Shown: piece after piece, positions 33,811-42,784 of the stretch
Layout of the letters: the number at the start of each line of letters is the position of its first letter
How positions within the stretch are numbered: the stretch's first letter is position 1
Assembly: GCF_000165795.1 (NCBI RefSeq)
Contig: NZ_CM001022.1
Location: 1,333,712 to 1,397,711, forward strand
DNA: 64,000 nt
Origin: Aminomonas paucivorans DSM 12260
GTDB lineage: Bacteria; Synergistota; Synergistia; Synergistales; Synergistaceae
Direction of reading: 5' to 3'
The notes under the pieces: generated by a model
What the model was told of the DNA's origin: nothing
The model's database searches: none
The model's input: only the letters and a program-made list of their open reading frames with translations
Position numbers and translations under genes: made by a program

Positions 33811-35226
33811 ATGGATTTCGGTGACGCCGTAGGGGCCCTGGTCCTGGCTGCGGGCAAAGGGACCCGTCTGAAGAGCGAAACCCCCAAAGCTCTCGTACCC
33901 CTTCTGGAGGAGCCCTTGCTTTTCTACCCCCAGGCCAGCCTTCAGGTGCTGGGACTGGCGAGGCGGGCCGTGGTGGTGGGACACCAGGCGGATCGGGTGC
34001 GCCAGGTGTTGGCGAACGTGGATCCGGAGGCTGTGCCAGTGGAACAGGTGGAACTGCTGGGAACGGGACATGCGGTCCAGTCCTGCCGGAGCTGGTGGAA
34101 GGGGCTGGAGCATCTCCTGATCCTCCCGGTGGATACGCCCCTGCTTCGGCCGGAAACCCTTCGGCTTCTCCTGGAGGAGCATCTTCGGGAGGACAACGGA
34201 TGCACCGTCCTGAGCTTCACCCCCCCAGATCCCAAGGGCTACGGCCGCATCCTCCGAGGCGTCCGAGGAGTCTCCATCGTGGAGGAACGGGATGCCACGG
34301 CGGAGCAGAAGGCCGTGGGAGAGTGCAACAGCGGCATCTACGTCTTCCGCGTCGCCGCTCTGGACGCAGTCCTCCCCCGCCTGGGCCGGGAGAACGCCCA
34401 AGGGGAGTACTACCTGACCGACGTCCTGTCCCTTCTGGCCCAGGAGGGCGAAAAGGTGGGGGTCCGCCAAGCGGACGACGACGTGGAGGTCTTCGGCATC
34501 AACGACCCCTTCCAGCTTGCGGAGGCCACGGACCATCTCCGCCGGCGGATCCTCTTCCGATGGATGGGCCAGGGACTCAAGTGCGTCGACCCTTCCAGCA
34601 CCTGGATCGGTCCTCGCGCCCGGTTCGGCGCGGACGTCTGGCTGGAACCCCACGTCCAGATCTGGGGGGCCTCGGAGGTGGGAACCGGTTCCCGGGTGGG
34701 GAGCTTTTCCGTCCTGGTGGACAGCACCTTGGGACACGGGAGCGTCCTCCTGGGGCCGGTGCGCCTTCAGCACAGCTGCCTCGGAGCGGAGGTCCAGGTC
34801 GGCCCCTTCGCCTACCTTCGGGACGAGACCGTCCTGGCGGACCGGGTCCACGTGGGCCGGTTCGTGGAGATCAAGCGCAGCTCCGTGGGGGAGGGATCCA
34901 AGGTCCCTCACCTCACCTACCTGGGAGACGCCACGGTGGGCCGAGGTTCCAACATCGGAGCGGGAACCATCACCTGCAACTACGACGGGGTCCGCAAGAA
35001 CCCCACGGTGGTGGGGGACGGCTGCTTCATTGGAAGCGATACCATGCTGGTGGCCCCGGTGGAGGTGGGAGACGGAGCCACCACTGCGGCGGGTTCGGTG
35101 ATCACTCGGGACGTCCCCCCCGGTGCCTTGGGGGTGGGGCGCACGCGACAGAGGAACGTGGAGGGGTGGCGGGACCGTCCCCGGAGGGGTGAAAAGGGAG
35201 GCCAAGAAACATGTCCGCAGGATTGA
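33811..35226 (+). CDS. glmU: Bifunctional GlmU (GlcN-1-P acetyltransferase / GlcNAc-1-P uridylyltransferase)
   Basis: 471 aa. The N-terminal pyrophosphorylase domain opens LVLAAGKGTRLKSETPKAL and includes ECNSGIYVF and GEYYLTDV. The C-terminal left-handed beta-helix acetyltransferase shows hexapeptide repeats from about residue 260 on, with GPFAYLRDETVL, KVPHLTYLGDATVGRGSNIGAG and TCNYDGVRKNPT. It completes UDP-GlcNAc synthesis begun by glmS and glmM 4-8 kb upstream. The start at ATG 33811 is set by homology and GGAGGAGAGGG. It overlaps prs by 16 bases, a common glmU-prs pairing. Confidence 0.95.
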   Translation: MDFGDAVGALVLAAGKGTRLKSETPKALVPLLEEPLLFYPQASLQVLGLARRAVVVGHQADRVRQVLANVDPEAVPVEQVELLGTGHAVQSCRSWWKGLEHLLILPVDTPLLRPETLRLLLEEHLREDNGCTVLSFTPPDPKGYGRILRGVRGVSIVEERDATAEQKAVGECNSGIYVFRVAALDAVLPRLGRENAQGEYYLTDVLSLLAQEGEKVGVRQADDDVEVFGINDPFQLAEATDHLRRRILFRWMGQGLKCVDPSSTWIGPRARFGADVWLEPHVQIWGASEVGTGSRVGSFSVLVDSTLGHGSVLLGPVRLQHSCLGAEVQVGPFAYLRDETVLADRVHVGRFVEIKRSSVGEGSKVPHLTYLGDATVGRGSNIGAGTITCNYDGVRKNPTVVGDGCFIGSDTMLVAPVEVGDGATTAAGSVITRDVPPGALGVGRTRQRNVEGWRDRPRRGEKGGQETCPQD

Positions 35227-36194
35227 GGGAGATTAAGGTTTTCTCGGGGAGTTCCCATCCCCAGTTCGCGGAGAGCATCTGCATGAACCTGGGGGTTCCC
35301 GTGGCAGCCTCCAAGCTGTTCCGGTTCTCCGACGGGGAGATCGGCGTCTCCATCGAGGAGAGCGTCCGGGGGGCGGACGTGTACGTGGTGCAACCCACCT
35401 GCGAACCGGTCAACGAGAACCTGATGGAACTGTTGATCATCATCGATGCGTTGGTGCGGGCCTCGGCCTACCGCATCAACGTCGTGACCCCCTATTTCGG
35501 GTACGCCCGGCAGGATCGGAAGACCCGCTCCCGGGAGCCCATCACGGCGAAACTGGTGGCGAACCTCCTGGGCAAGGCGGGGACCCACCGGATGATCGCG
35601 GCGGACCTCCACGCGGGACAGATCCAGGGGTTCTTCGACATCCCCGTGGATCACCTGACGGGGATCCCCCTGCTGGCCTCTTACTTCCGCAAGTCCCTGA
35701 GGGATGACGTCCAGGAGGGGAGGGTGGTGGTGGTGTCTCCGGACATCGGAGGCGTCGTGAGGGCCCGGAGTTTCGCTGGGCACATCAACGCGGACCTGGC
35801 CATCGTGGACAAGCGCCGCTCCCACGATGTAGCCAACTTCTCCGAGGTCATGGAGATCATCGGGGACGTCAAGGGCAAGACCGCCATCCTGGTGGACGAC
35901 ATCGTGGACACCGCCGGAACCCTGGTGCACGCCGCCGAGGCCCTCCGGGAGAAGGGGGCGGGGAAGGTCTACGCCTGCGCCACCCACGGGGTGCTCTCCG
36001 GCCCTGCGGTGGAGAGGGTGCAGAACTCCGTCATCGAGGAACTGGTCTTCACCGATACCATCCCCATGAAGGAAAGCAAGCGCATCGACCGGATCACCGT
36101 CCTGTCCATCGCGCCCCTGTTTGCCGAGGCGATCCGGAGGATCCATTCCGACCACTCGGTAAGTATCCTGTTCCATCAGCGTCCCACACGCTGA
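35211..36194 (+). CDS. prs: Ribose-phosphate pyrophosphokinase
   Basis: Makes PRPP from ribose-5-P and ATP, feeding nucleotide, histidine and tryptophan synthesis. 327 aa. FSGSSHPQFAESI opens the protein, RQDRKTRSREPI forms the flexible ATP loop, VVSPDIGGVVRARSFA follows, and the PRPP-binding signature is ILVDDIVDTAGT. AAGGGAGG precedes ATG 35211, which lies inside the glmU 3' end, so the two are co-translated. The downstream order prs, rplY, pth, mfd is a classic operon. Confidence 0.96.
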   Translation: MSAGLREIKVFSGSSHPQFAESICMNLGVPVAASKLFRFSDGEIGVSIEESVRGADVYVVQPTCEPVNENLMELLIIIDALVRASAYRINVVTPYFGYARQDRKTRSREPITAKLVANLLGKAGTHRMIAADLHAGQIQGFFDIPVDHLTGIPLLASYFRKSLRDDVQEGRVVVVSPDIGGVVRARSFAGHINADLAIVDKRRSHDVANFSEVMEIIGDVKGKTAILVDDIVDTAGTLVHAAEALREKGAGKVYACATHGVLSGPAVERVQNSVIEELVFTDTIPMKESKRIDRITVLSIAPLFAEAIRRIHSDHSVSILFHQRPTR

Positions 36195-36221
36195 AAGCTA
36201 CGCCCCAAGGAGGCGAGAACG

Positions 36222-36875
36222 ATGCAAGATCGTGCGAAAGTGGTGTTTCGTTCCCGAGAGGAAACCGGAACCGGAGTGTGCCGCAAGCTCCGGGTGGAGG
36301 GCCTGATCCCTGCGGTCCTTTACGGCCCCGCGTTTCCCGAAGGCAAGAAAGGTGTGGTGGGCTACAAAGAGGTCCTGCCCGTGGTTTCGAGTTCCCACTG
36401 GGAAACCACCATCCTGGAGCTGGACCTGGGAGACGGTCGCCAGGAGATGGCCCTGATGAGGGAGATCCAGCGTCACGCCCTCACCCGCAGCCCCCTGCAC
36501 ATCGACTTTCTTCAGCTGGTGAAGGATCACAAGATCCGCGTGAAGGTTCCGGTGCATCTGGACAACCGGGACACCTGCGCGGGGGTCAAGCTGGGTGGCC
36601 TGCTGGAACAGTTCCTCTACGAGCTGGAGGTGGAGGTCCTTCCCCAGGACATTCCCGAGCAGATCCGACTGAACGTCCAGGGTCTGGGCATGAACAAGGA
36701 AATCAAGGTCTCCGACGTCCCCCTGCCCCAGGGAGCCACGTGGGTTCAGGATCCGGATTCCGTGGTGGTCTCCCTGGTCCCGCCCAAGGGCGCCGAGGAG
36801 GAGGCTCTTCCGGAGGAGGAGCAGGAGATCCAGGTGGTGGCCAAGGGTAAGGCCAAGAAGGAAGGGGAGGCCTAG
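36222..36875 (+). CDS. rplY: 50S ribosomal protein L25, long CTC/TL5 form
   Basis: 5S-rRNA-binding protein of 217 aa. The N-terminal L25 domain (about residues 1-92) has GTGVCRKLRVEGLIPAVLYG and LMREIQRHALTRSPLHIDFLQL. The C-terminal TL5/CTC beta domain (about 95-185) has GVKLGGLLEQFLYELEVEVLP. A short acidic-basic tail follows. AAGGAGGCGAG precedes ATG 36222. The CTC form is linked to general stress in Bacillus. Confidence 0.95.
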   Translation: MQDRAKVVFRSREETGTGVCRKLRVEGLIPAVLYGPAFPEGKKGVVGYKEVLPVVSSSHWETTILELDLGDGRQEMALMREIQRHALTRSPLHIDFLQLVKDHKIRVKVPVHLDNRDTCAGVKLGGLLEQFLYELEVEVLPQDIPEQIRLNVQGLGMNKEIKVSDVPLPQGATWVQDPDSVVVSLVPPKGAEEEALPEEEQEIQVVAKGKAKKEGEA

Positions 36876-36886
36876 GCTCCGCAGCC

Positions 36887-37501
36887 ATGAAGCTCGTGGT
36901 GGGCCTGGGCAACCCAGGCCCGGAGTATGTCTGGTCCCGACACAACGCCGGCTGGATCGCTCTGGACGGCATCCTGCAGCGCCTCGGAGCGGGGAAACCC
37001 AAGCTCCGCTTCGAGGCGTCCTTTTGGGAGGGGCTCCCCTACGAAGGGGAGCGCTGCTCCTTTCTCAAACCCCTGACGTACATGAACCGAAGCGGCCTTT
37101 CGGTGCGCGAGGCGGTGCGTTACTTTGACCTGCCTCCTTCCTCCGTCCTGGTCGTCTACGACGACGTCTCCCTGCCCTTCGGCAAGATTCGCCTGCGGGA
37201 GCAGGGGAGTGCGGGGGGGCAAAAGGGCATGGTCTCCATCCTGGGCGCCCTGGGGACCCTGGAGGTCCCGCGCCTTCGCATCGGCATCGGCGAGCCTCCG
37301 CCCCAGAACGCCCCGGAGGGGCCCAAGAGGGAACTGGCCCCCTGGGTGTTGGGAACCTTCGGCCGCCGGGAACGGGATCTCTGGGACCCCCTTCTGGATC
37401 GGTGCCACGAGGCCTTCCGCCTGTGGCTCACCCTGGGTTTTCCCCAGGCCATGAGCCGGGTGAACGACCCGGCCTTCTGCAACCTTCCCGCCACCCCATG
37501 A
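36887..37501 (+). CDS. pth: Peptidyl-tRNA hydrolase
   Basis: Releases tRNA from dropped-off peptidyl-tRNA. 204 aa. It opens MKLVVGLGNPGPEYVWSRHNAGW, with catalytic His20 in RHNAGW, and has KPLTYMNRSG, YDDVSLPFGKIRLREQGSAGG and the G(Q/K)KG loop. It begins 12 bases after rplY and overlaps mfd by ATGA. Confidence 0.96.
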   Translation: MKLVVGLGNPGPEYVWSRHNAGWIALDGILQRLGAGKPKLRFEASFWEGLPYEGERCSFLKPLTYMNRSGLSVREAVRYFDLPPSSVLVVYDDVSLPFGKIRLREQGSAGGQKGMVSILGALGTLEVPRLRIGIGEPPPQNAPEGPKRELAPWVLGTFGRRERDLWDPLLDRCHEAFRLWLTLGFPQAMSRVNDPAFCNLPATP

Positions 37502-40500
37502 AGGACTCCATAGGAAGCCTTTCCTCCCCCTCGCCCTCCTCTCCTTTCGAGGAGGGGACGACGGGGTACCTCCTTGGGGCCCCCTGCCATCTCCCCGCCC
37601 GGGGAGCCGCCCGGGCCTGGGCCTGCGGCTTCCCGGGAGAACGGGTTCTGGCCATCCTTCCCAACTCTCGGGAGCTGTTGGACTACGTTTCGGACTTCGA
37701 GGCCCTGTTCCCGGAAGGACGATGTTTCGCCCTCCCGGAGATCCCCCTTCAGGGGGACCAGGAGGAGCGCAAGCCCCTTCTGGTGCACCGAGGGGACCTG
37801 GTAGGGGCCTGGCTTCGAGAGGGCGGAACCCTGGCGGCCACCGCATCGGGGATGCTCATGCCCTTTGCCTTTTCCGACGGGACCTTTCGGATCGTCCGAG
37901 GGGAGGACGGAGTCCGGGGGAGCCTCCTTTCCTGGCTGGTGGACAAGGGCTACCAGCGGACGGATCTGGTGTGGCTGCCCGGGCAGTATGCCCTTCGGGG
38001 GGCTCTGCTGGACCTGCTCCCCCCTGCTTCCTCCGTGGGCGTCCGAGTGGCCTTCGACGACGAAGGGGTGGAGTCCCTCCGCCTCTTCGACCCGGAAACC
38101 CAGCGGAGCGTCCGCACCGTGGAGTATCGGGATGTGGGGGCGATCCGAGGAAAGGAATGCCTCGGGTTCCGGGAGCTGCCCCTTCCGGAGGACCTGCGGA
38201 TCGTCCTGTTCGAACCCGGGGAGGCGGAGCTGGCGGCGGAGAACACCCACTGGCTCTGGGAGCAGCTTCGGGAGGAGGACCCCGCCATGGATTCCTTGGA
38301 ATCCTGGACGGAATTCCTGCTTCGCTTCTCCTCCCGGGAGATCCACCGGATCTCCGAGAAGGTGGGTGGATCGGGGGAGCGGATTCCCTTGCGCCCCCTT
38401 CCCCCCTTCCGTGGGCAGCTTCGGGAGGCGGAGGCCTTCCTCCAGGAGCGGATGCGGGAGGGGGTGGAGGTCCGGTACTACGGCCAGACCACCTTCTTCC
38501 GGGAGTGGGCCCGGAACCTGGGGGCCTCCGTGGAGGAACGGATCCTCTCGGAGGGCTTTCTGGACGAGAACCGGCGGGTGCTGTTCCTCTCGGAGCTGGA
38601 CCTGACGGGAGTGAAGGTGCGGCCTCGCTCCGGCTCCTTTTCCCCTCCCTCCGATTGGGGGGAGGACCTCACCCCGGGGGTGTTGGTTCTCCACGAGGAC
38701 TACGGGGTGGGGCGCTTCCTGGGTACGGAGCGGATGCCCCTTCACGGAGGGATCCAGGAGTACTTCATTCTGGAGTTCGCGGAGAGCAAACGGCTGCTGT
38801 TGCCCTCCTACCAGGAGTCCAAGCTCACCCGGTACGACGGCGTGGGGGGAGAGGACGTGTCCCTGGACTCCCTCCGGCGGGGGCACTGGAAGCGGGTCCT
38901 GGAGGAGGCGAAGAAGCGGGCCGCCGAGGCGGCCCAGAAGCTCCTGGAAGCCCAGGCCCGGCGGGAGATCAGCGAGGGCTTCCCCTTCCCCCCCTTGCGG
39001 GAGGAGACGGCCCTGCTCCTGGATACCTTCCCCTACCGGGAAACGGAGGATCAGATCCGGGCCTGGGAGGAGATCCGGGAGGACATGGAGCGCCCTGTTC
39101 CCATGGACCGGCTGCTGGTGGGGGACGTGGGCTTCGGGAAGACGGAGCTGGCCCTGAGGGCGGCCTTCAAGGCCGCCATGGGGGGAAAACAGGTGGCCCT
39201 GATCACCCCCACCACCCTTCTGGCCCACCAGCACGGTCAGACCTTCCGGGATCGTCTGTCTCCCTTCCCCCTTAGGGTGGAGGTCCTCTCTCGCTTTCGC
39301 ACCGAGGCGGAGCAGAAGGAAGTGCTCGGGGCCCTGGCGGAGGGGAAGGTGGACGTGGTCATCGGCACCCATCGGCTTCTGAGCGGGGACGTGCGGTTCG
39401 CCCGCATGGGGCTTCTGATCGTGGACGAGGAGCACCGCTTCGGGGTCCTCCACAAGGAAAAGTGGCGCGCCGCCTTTCCCGCTGCGGACGTGCTTCTCCT
39501 CTCCGCCACCCCCATCCCCCGGACCCTGCACCTGGCCCTGGGGGGGTACCGGGACCTCTCCGTCCTGGCCACCCCGCCCCACCACCGCAGGCCCGTGCTC
39601 ACCGTGGTCTCCCCCTGGTCGGAGAGCCTGGTGCGAGGGGCGGTGTTGCGGGAAAAGGCCCGAGGCGGGCAGGTGTTCTGGGTGCACAACCGCATCCAGA
39701 GCATCCACAAGCAGGCCCTCCGGCTTCGGAGGCTCTTCCCCAACCTTCGCCTGGAGGTGGCCCACGGGCGCATGAAGGAACGGGAACTGGAGGAGGTCAT
39801 GGGGCGTTTCGTGGAGGGCAAGACGGACCTGCTTTTGTGCACCACCATCATCGAAAGCGGTCTGGACCTGCCCCGGGCCAACACCCTGGTGGTGGACGAC
39901 GCCCACGACCTGGGGCTGGCCCAGCTCCATCAGCTACGGGGACGGGTGGGACGGAGGGAGGAACAGGCCTTCGCCTTTTTCCTCTACCCGGAGAGGGCGG
40001 AGCTGTCCCGGGAGGCTCGGGACCGCCTGGAGGCCATCGCGGAGCTGGACGAACTGGGCGGGGGGCTCCAGCTTGCCCGGAGGGATCTGGCCATCCGAGG
40101 GGGAGGGGATCTCATGGGCCTGCTCCAGCACGGACACGCCGCCCGCATCGGCTTCGAGCGCTACTGCCAGCTTCTGGAGGAGCAGATCCGCCTTCTGCGG
40201 GGGGAATCCCTCGCCCTCCCCCTGGTGGAGTGGAGTTTCCCCGTATCCATCCCCCCCTCCTATCTGGAGGAGGAGAGGCTGCGCGTCCGTCTCTATCGAA
40301 GGCTGTCCCGCGTCCGAACCCCCGAGGAGGCGGCTGCCCTGGAGGAGGAACTGACGGATCGTTTCGGGAAGGCGCCCCACGAGGTCAGGCTGCTGTTGGG
40401 GGGGACTCGCCTGCGGGTTCTGGGATGGGGCATGGGGGAACGCTTCCGCATCGGCCCCCACCGCATGGAGGCGTGGCTCCTCCCGGGGCTTTCCCTCGAT

Positions 40501-40623
40501 CCTCCCAAGGGGTGGCTGCGGGAGAAGGACGTTTGGGTGGGTCCGGGGGGGCTGGAGGGAGTGGCGAGCCTCTGCTCCTTCTTCGAGGAGAATCGGCGAC
40601 CCGGGGAACCCCTGCAGGTTTGA
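37498..40623 (+). CDS. mfd: Transcription-repair coupling factor
   Basis: DNA translocase that removes stalled RNA polymerase and recruits UvrA. 1041 aa. The N-terminal UvrB-homology region is followed by the RNA-polymerase-interaction domain beginning near VLVLHEDYGVGRFLG (about residue 395). The RecG-like helicase core has Walker A GDVGFGKTE at about 542-550, DEEH at about 643-646, and a C-terminal RGRVGRREEQAFAFFLY motif. A TRCF domain closes the protein. ATG 37498 is coupled to pth; an earlier in-frame ATG lies inside pth without homology. Confidence 0.96.
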   Translation: MKDSIGSLSSPSPSSPFEEGTTGYLLGAPCHLPARGAARAWACGFPGERVLAILPNSRELLDYVSDFEALFPEGRCFALPEIPLQGDQEERKPLLVHRGDLVGAWLREGGTLAATASGMLMPFAFSDGTFRIVRGEDGVRGSLLSWLVDKGYQRTDLVWLPGQYALRGALLDLLPPASSVGVRVAFDDEGVESLRLFDPETQRSVRTVEYRDVGAIRGKECLGFRELPLPEDLRIVLFEPGEAELAAENTHWLWEQLREEDPAMDSLESWTEFLLRFSSREIHRISEKVGGSGERIPLRPLPPFRGQLREAEAFLQERMREGVEVRYYGQTTFFREWARNLGASVEERILSEGFLDENRRVLFLSELDLTGVKVRPRSGSFSPPSDWGEDLTPGVLVLHEDYGVGRFLGTERMPLHGGIQEYFILEFAESKRLLLPSYQESKLTRYDGVGGEDVSLDSLRRGHWKRVLEEAKKRAAEAAQKLLEAQARREISEGFPFPPLREETALLLDTFPYRETEDQIRAWEEIREDMERPVPMDRLLVGDVGFGKTELALRAAFKAAMGGKQVALITPTTLLAHQHGQTFRDRLSPFPLRVEVLSRFRTEAEQKEVLGALAEGKVDVVIGTHRLLSGDVRFARMGLLIVDEEHRFGVLHKEKWRAAFPAADVLLLSATPIPRTLHLALGGYRDLSVLATPPHHRRPVLTVVSPWSESLVRGAVLREKARGGQVFWVHNRIQSIHKQALRLRRLFPNLRLEVAHGRMKERELEEVMGRFVEGKTDLLLCTTIIESGLDLPRANTLVVDDAHDLGLAQLHQLRGRVGRREEQAFAFFLYPERAELSREARDRLEAIAELDELGGGLQLARRDLAIRGGGDLMGLLQHGHAARIGFERYCQLLEEQIRLLRGESLALPLVEWSFPVSIPPSYLEEERLRVRLYRRLSRVRTPEEAAALEEELTDRFGKAPHEVRLLLGGTRLRVLGWGMGERFRIGPHRMEAWLLPGLSLDPPKGWLREKDVWVGPGGLEGVASLCSFFEENRRPGEPLQV

Positions 40624-40644
40624 GGGCCTGAGGGACGCTTCCTC

Positions 40645-40653
40645 TGCTACAAT
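40645..40653 (+). promoter_or_regulatory. Possible promoter of the mazG-nifU-phoH cluster
   Basis: Extended -10 TGCTACAAT (40645-40653) in the only sizeable gap of this stretch, 44 bases before the mazG start. No convincing -35 is seen, as is usual for extended -10 promoters. Confidence 0.5.
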
Positions 40654-40696
40654 ACCAGACGATCCACACCCCCTTGTGGGGAGAGAGGGTGACCCC

Positions 40697-41533
40697 GTGG
40701 AAAACGTGAAAGTCCCCTACCAGGGGCTGGAGGGATTGGCGTCCCTTATGGCGAGGTTGCGGAGCCCCGAGGGGTGCCCTTGGGACCGGAAACAGACCTA
40801 CTCCTCCCTGAGACGGTACATCGTGGAGGAGGCCTTCGAACTGGTGGAGGCCATCGAGGCGGAGGACCGGGAAGGCATCTGCGAGGAATCGGGGGATCTC
40901 CTGCTCCAGGTGGTGTTTCTGGCGCAACTGGCCCGGGAAGAGGAGTCCTTCACCCTGGAGGATGTGCTGGAGGGGATCATCGAAAAGCTGGTGGTGCGCC
41001 ACCCCCACGTCTTCGGAGACGTGATCGCCGAGACCCCCGAAGAGGTCAGCCGAAACTGGGAGATCATCAAATCCCGGAAGCGCCTCGAGGGGGCCAAGGA
41101 TGACTCTGCCCTGGCGGGAGTCCCTCGCTCCCTCCCCGCCCTGTACCGGGCCCTGCGTCTTCAGGAGCGGGCGGCCAAGGTGGGATTCGACTGGGAACCG
41201 GGGGACGAAGCGGTGGTGCTCGCCAAGATCCAGGAGGAAGCGCGGGAGCTGGAAGAAGCCGTCCGCGAGGGGACGCGGGATCAGGCTCTCCTGGAGCTGG
41301 GAGACCTCCTCTTCGCCGTGGTGAACCTGGCCCGGAGGCTGGACCTGGATCCGGAGGACGCCCTGCAGAGGTCCTGCGGCAAGTTCTCCCGCCGGTTTCG
41401 ACGGATCGAAGATTCTCTGAAGGATGAGGGCAGAAAGATGCAGGACTGCCCCCTTGCGGAACTGGACGCTTTGTGGGATCAAGTCAAGAGCCAGGAAGGA
41501 CCGGGGGAAGCGGGAACGCCCCGGAGTTCCTAA
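40697..41533 (+). CDS. mazG: Nucleoside triphosphate pyrophosphohydrolase MazG
   Basis: Hydrolyses NTPs and dNTPs, including aberrant ones, to monophosphates. 278 aa with two tandem MazG domains. The first has CPWDRKQTYSSLRRYIVEEAFELVEAI and a second EExxE-type metal cluster in EESGDLLLQVVF. The second has EEARELEEAV...ELGDLLFAVVNLAR. GTG 40697 is preferred over an upstream in-frame GTG because GAGAGAGGGTG then has suitable spacing. The gene leads the run mazG, NifU-like, phoH. Confidence 0.93.
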   Translation: MENVKVPYQGLEGLASLMARLRSPEGCPWDRKQTYSSLRRYIVEEAFELVEAIEAEDREGICEESGDLLLQVVFLAQLAREEESFTLEDVLEGIIEKLVVRHPHVFGDVIAETPEEVSRNWEIIKSRKRLEGAKDDSALAGVPRSLPALYRALRLQERAAKVGFDWEPGDEAVVLAKIQEEARELEEAVREGTRDQALLELGDLLFAVVNLARRLDLDPEDALQRSCGKFSRRFRRIEDSLKDEGRKMQDCPLAELDALWDQVKSQEGPGEAGTPRSS

Positions 41534-41549
41534 AGGAGGATACGGAAGA

Positions 41550-41780
41550 ATGGAACAGCGTGTGTTGCAGGTGATTCAGGAGCAAATCCGGCCGAACCTC
41601 CAGGCCCACGGTGGGGACATCGAGTTCAAGGGGTTCGACGAGGTGGAAGGCGCTGTGACCGTAGCCCTCACGGGAGCTTGCGGCGGATGCCCCTTTGCCC
41701 AGGAGACCCTGCGGGTGCAGGTGGAGCAGGTCCTCCGGGCCGCCATCCCGGAGGTCAAATCGGTCCGGCGAGAGGCGTGA
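41550..41780 (+). CDS. NifU C-terminal-domain protein (Nfu-type Fe-S carrier)
   Basis: 76 aa, the size of a bare Nfu domain. It opens with RVLQVIQEQIRPNLQAHGGDIEF and carries the Fe-S ligands CxxC as Cys44/Cys47 in GACGGCPFAQETL. It likely holds or transfers a 4Fe-4S cluster between dimer subunits. AAAGGAGGA precedes ATG 41550. The stop overlaps the phoH start (GTGA). Confidence 0.92.
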   Translation: MEQRVLQVIQEQIRPNLQAHGGDIEFKGFDEVEGAVTVALTGACGGCPFAQETLRVQVEQVLRAAIPEVKSVRREA

Positions 41781-42784
41781 GGAAACCCTTTCCCTTGTCT
41801 TCCTCTCTGGAGGGGGCCACGGCGGCCCCTGCCCGACGATCCTTGATCCGCAACCTTCGACTCGCCCCTTGGCCGGGGCAGGAGGCCCTGCTTCGCCGTA
41901 TGGAGGAGGAACTCCCCCTGCGGGCTTTTGCCCGGGGGGAGGACCTGTCGCTTCGGGGCGAGGACGGGGCTCTCCTGGAAAGGGCGCTGGCCTTTCTCCG
42001 GGAAGCGGGGCGGAACGCCCGGGAAGGTCGATCCATGGAGGACCCGGAGGTCCGTCATGCCCTTCAGGAGCTGCAAGGGGGAGGTCCGGGACTCCCGGAG
42101 GAGCGGGATGCCTCCCAGCTCATCTACACCACCTCCAAGGGCAAGCCTGTTCACGCCTACACCCGGGGACAGCGGGCCTACCTGGAGGCCCTGCGGGAGC
42201 ATGACGTCACCTTCGCCATCGGTCCTGCGGGAACGGGAAAGACCTATCTGGCGGTGGCCTATGCCCTGTCCTGCCTGAAGGAGGCCCGGATCACCCGCAT
42301 CGTCCTGGTGCGCCCGGTGGTGGAGGCGGGGGAGCGCCTCGGCTACCTCCCCGGGGATCTCCTGGAGAAGGTGGAACCTTACCTTCGTCCCCTGTACGAC
42401 GCCTTCTACGACCTGCTGAGCCCGGACCGCTTCCTCCGGCTCATGGACAAGAAGGTCATCGAAATCGTCCCCCTGGCCTACATGCGGGGGAGGACCCTGA
42501 ACGACAGCTTCATCATCCTCGACGAGGCGCAGAACACCACGCCGGAACAGATGAAGATGTTTCTCACCCGCATGGGGATGGGGTCGAAGGCGGTGGTCAC
42601 CGGAGACGTAACCCAGGTGGACCTCCCGCAGGGAAAGGAGTCGGGTCTGAGGACGGTGGAGCAGATCCTGTCGGGCATCCCGGGCATCGCCTTCGTGCGC
42701 CTTGCCCCCACCGACGTGGTGCGCCACGCCATCGTCCAGAAGATCGTCCAGGCCTATGAAGACTACGAAGGAAGACGACAGTAG
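41777..42784 (+). CDS. phoH: PhoH family ATPase
   Basis: 335 aa. The C-terminal PhoH ATPase domain has Walker A GPAGTGKTYLAVAYA (about residues 145-160), VRPVVEAGERLGYLPGD, and Walker B IILDEAQNTTPEQMKMFLTRMG. A short N-terminal region precedes it. The order phoH-pgpH-ybeY is widely conserved, and PhoH is thought to work with YbeY in RNA metabolism. GTG 41777 overlaps the NifU-like stop. No Pho-box was sought or seen. Confidence 0.92.
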   Translation: MRKPFPLSSSLEGATAAPARRSLIRNLRLAPWPGQEALLRRMEEELPLRAFARGEDLSLRGEDGALLERALAFLREAGRNAREGRSMEDPEVRHALQELQGGGPGLPEERDASQLIYTTSKGKPVHAYTRGQRAYLEALREHDVTFAIGPAGTGKTYLAVAYALSCLKEARITRIVLVRPVVEAGERLGYLPGDLLEKVEPYLRPLYDAFYDLLSPDRFLRLMDKKVIEIVPLAYMRGRTLNDSFIILDEAQNTTPEQMKMFLTRMGMGSKAVVTGDVTQVDLPQGKESGLRTVEQILSGIPGIAFVRLAPTDVVRHAIVQKIVQAYEDYEGRRQ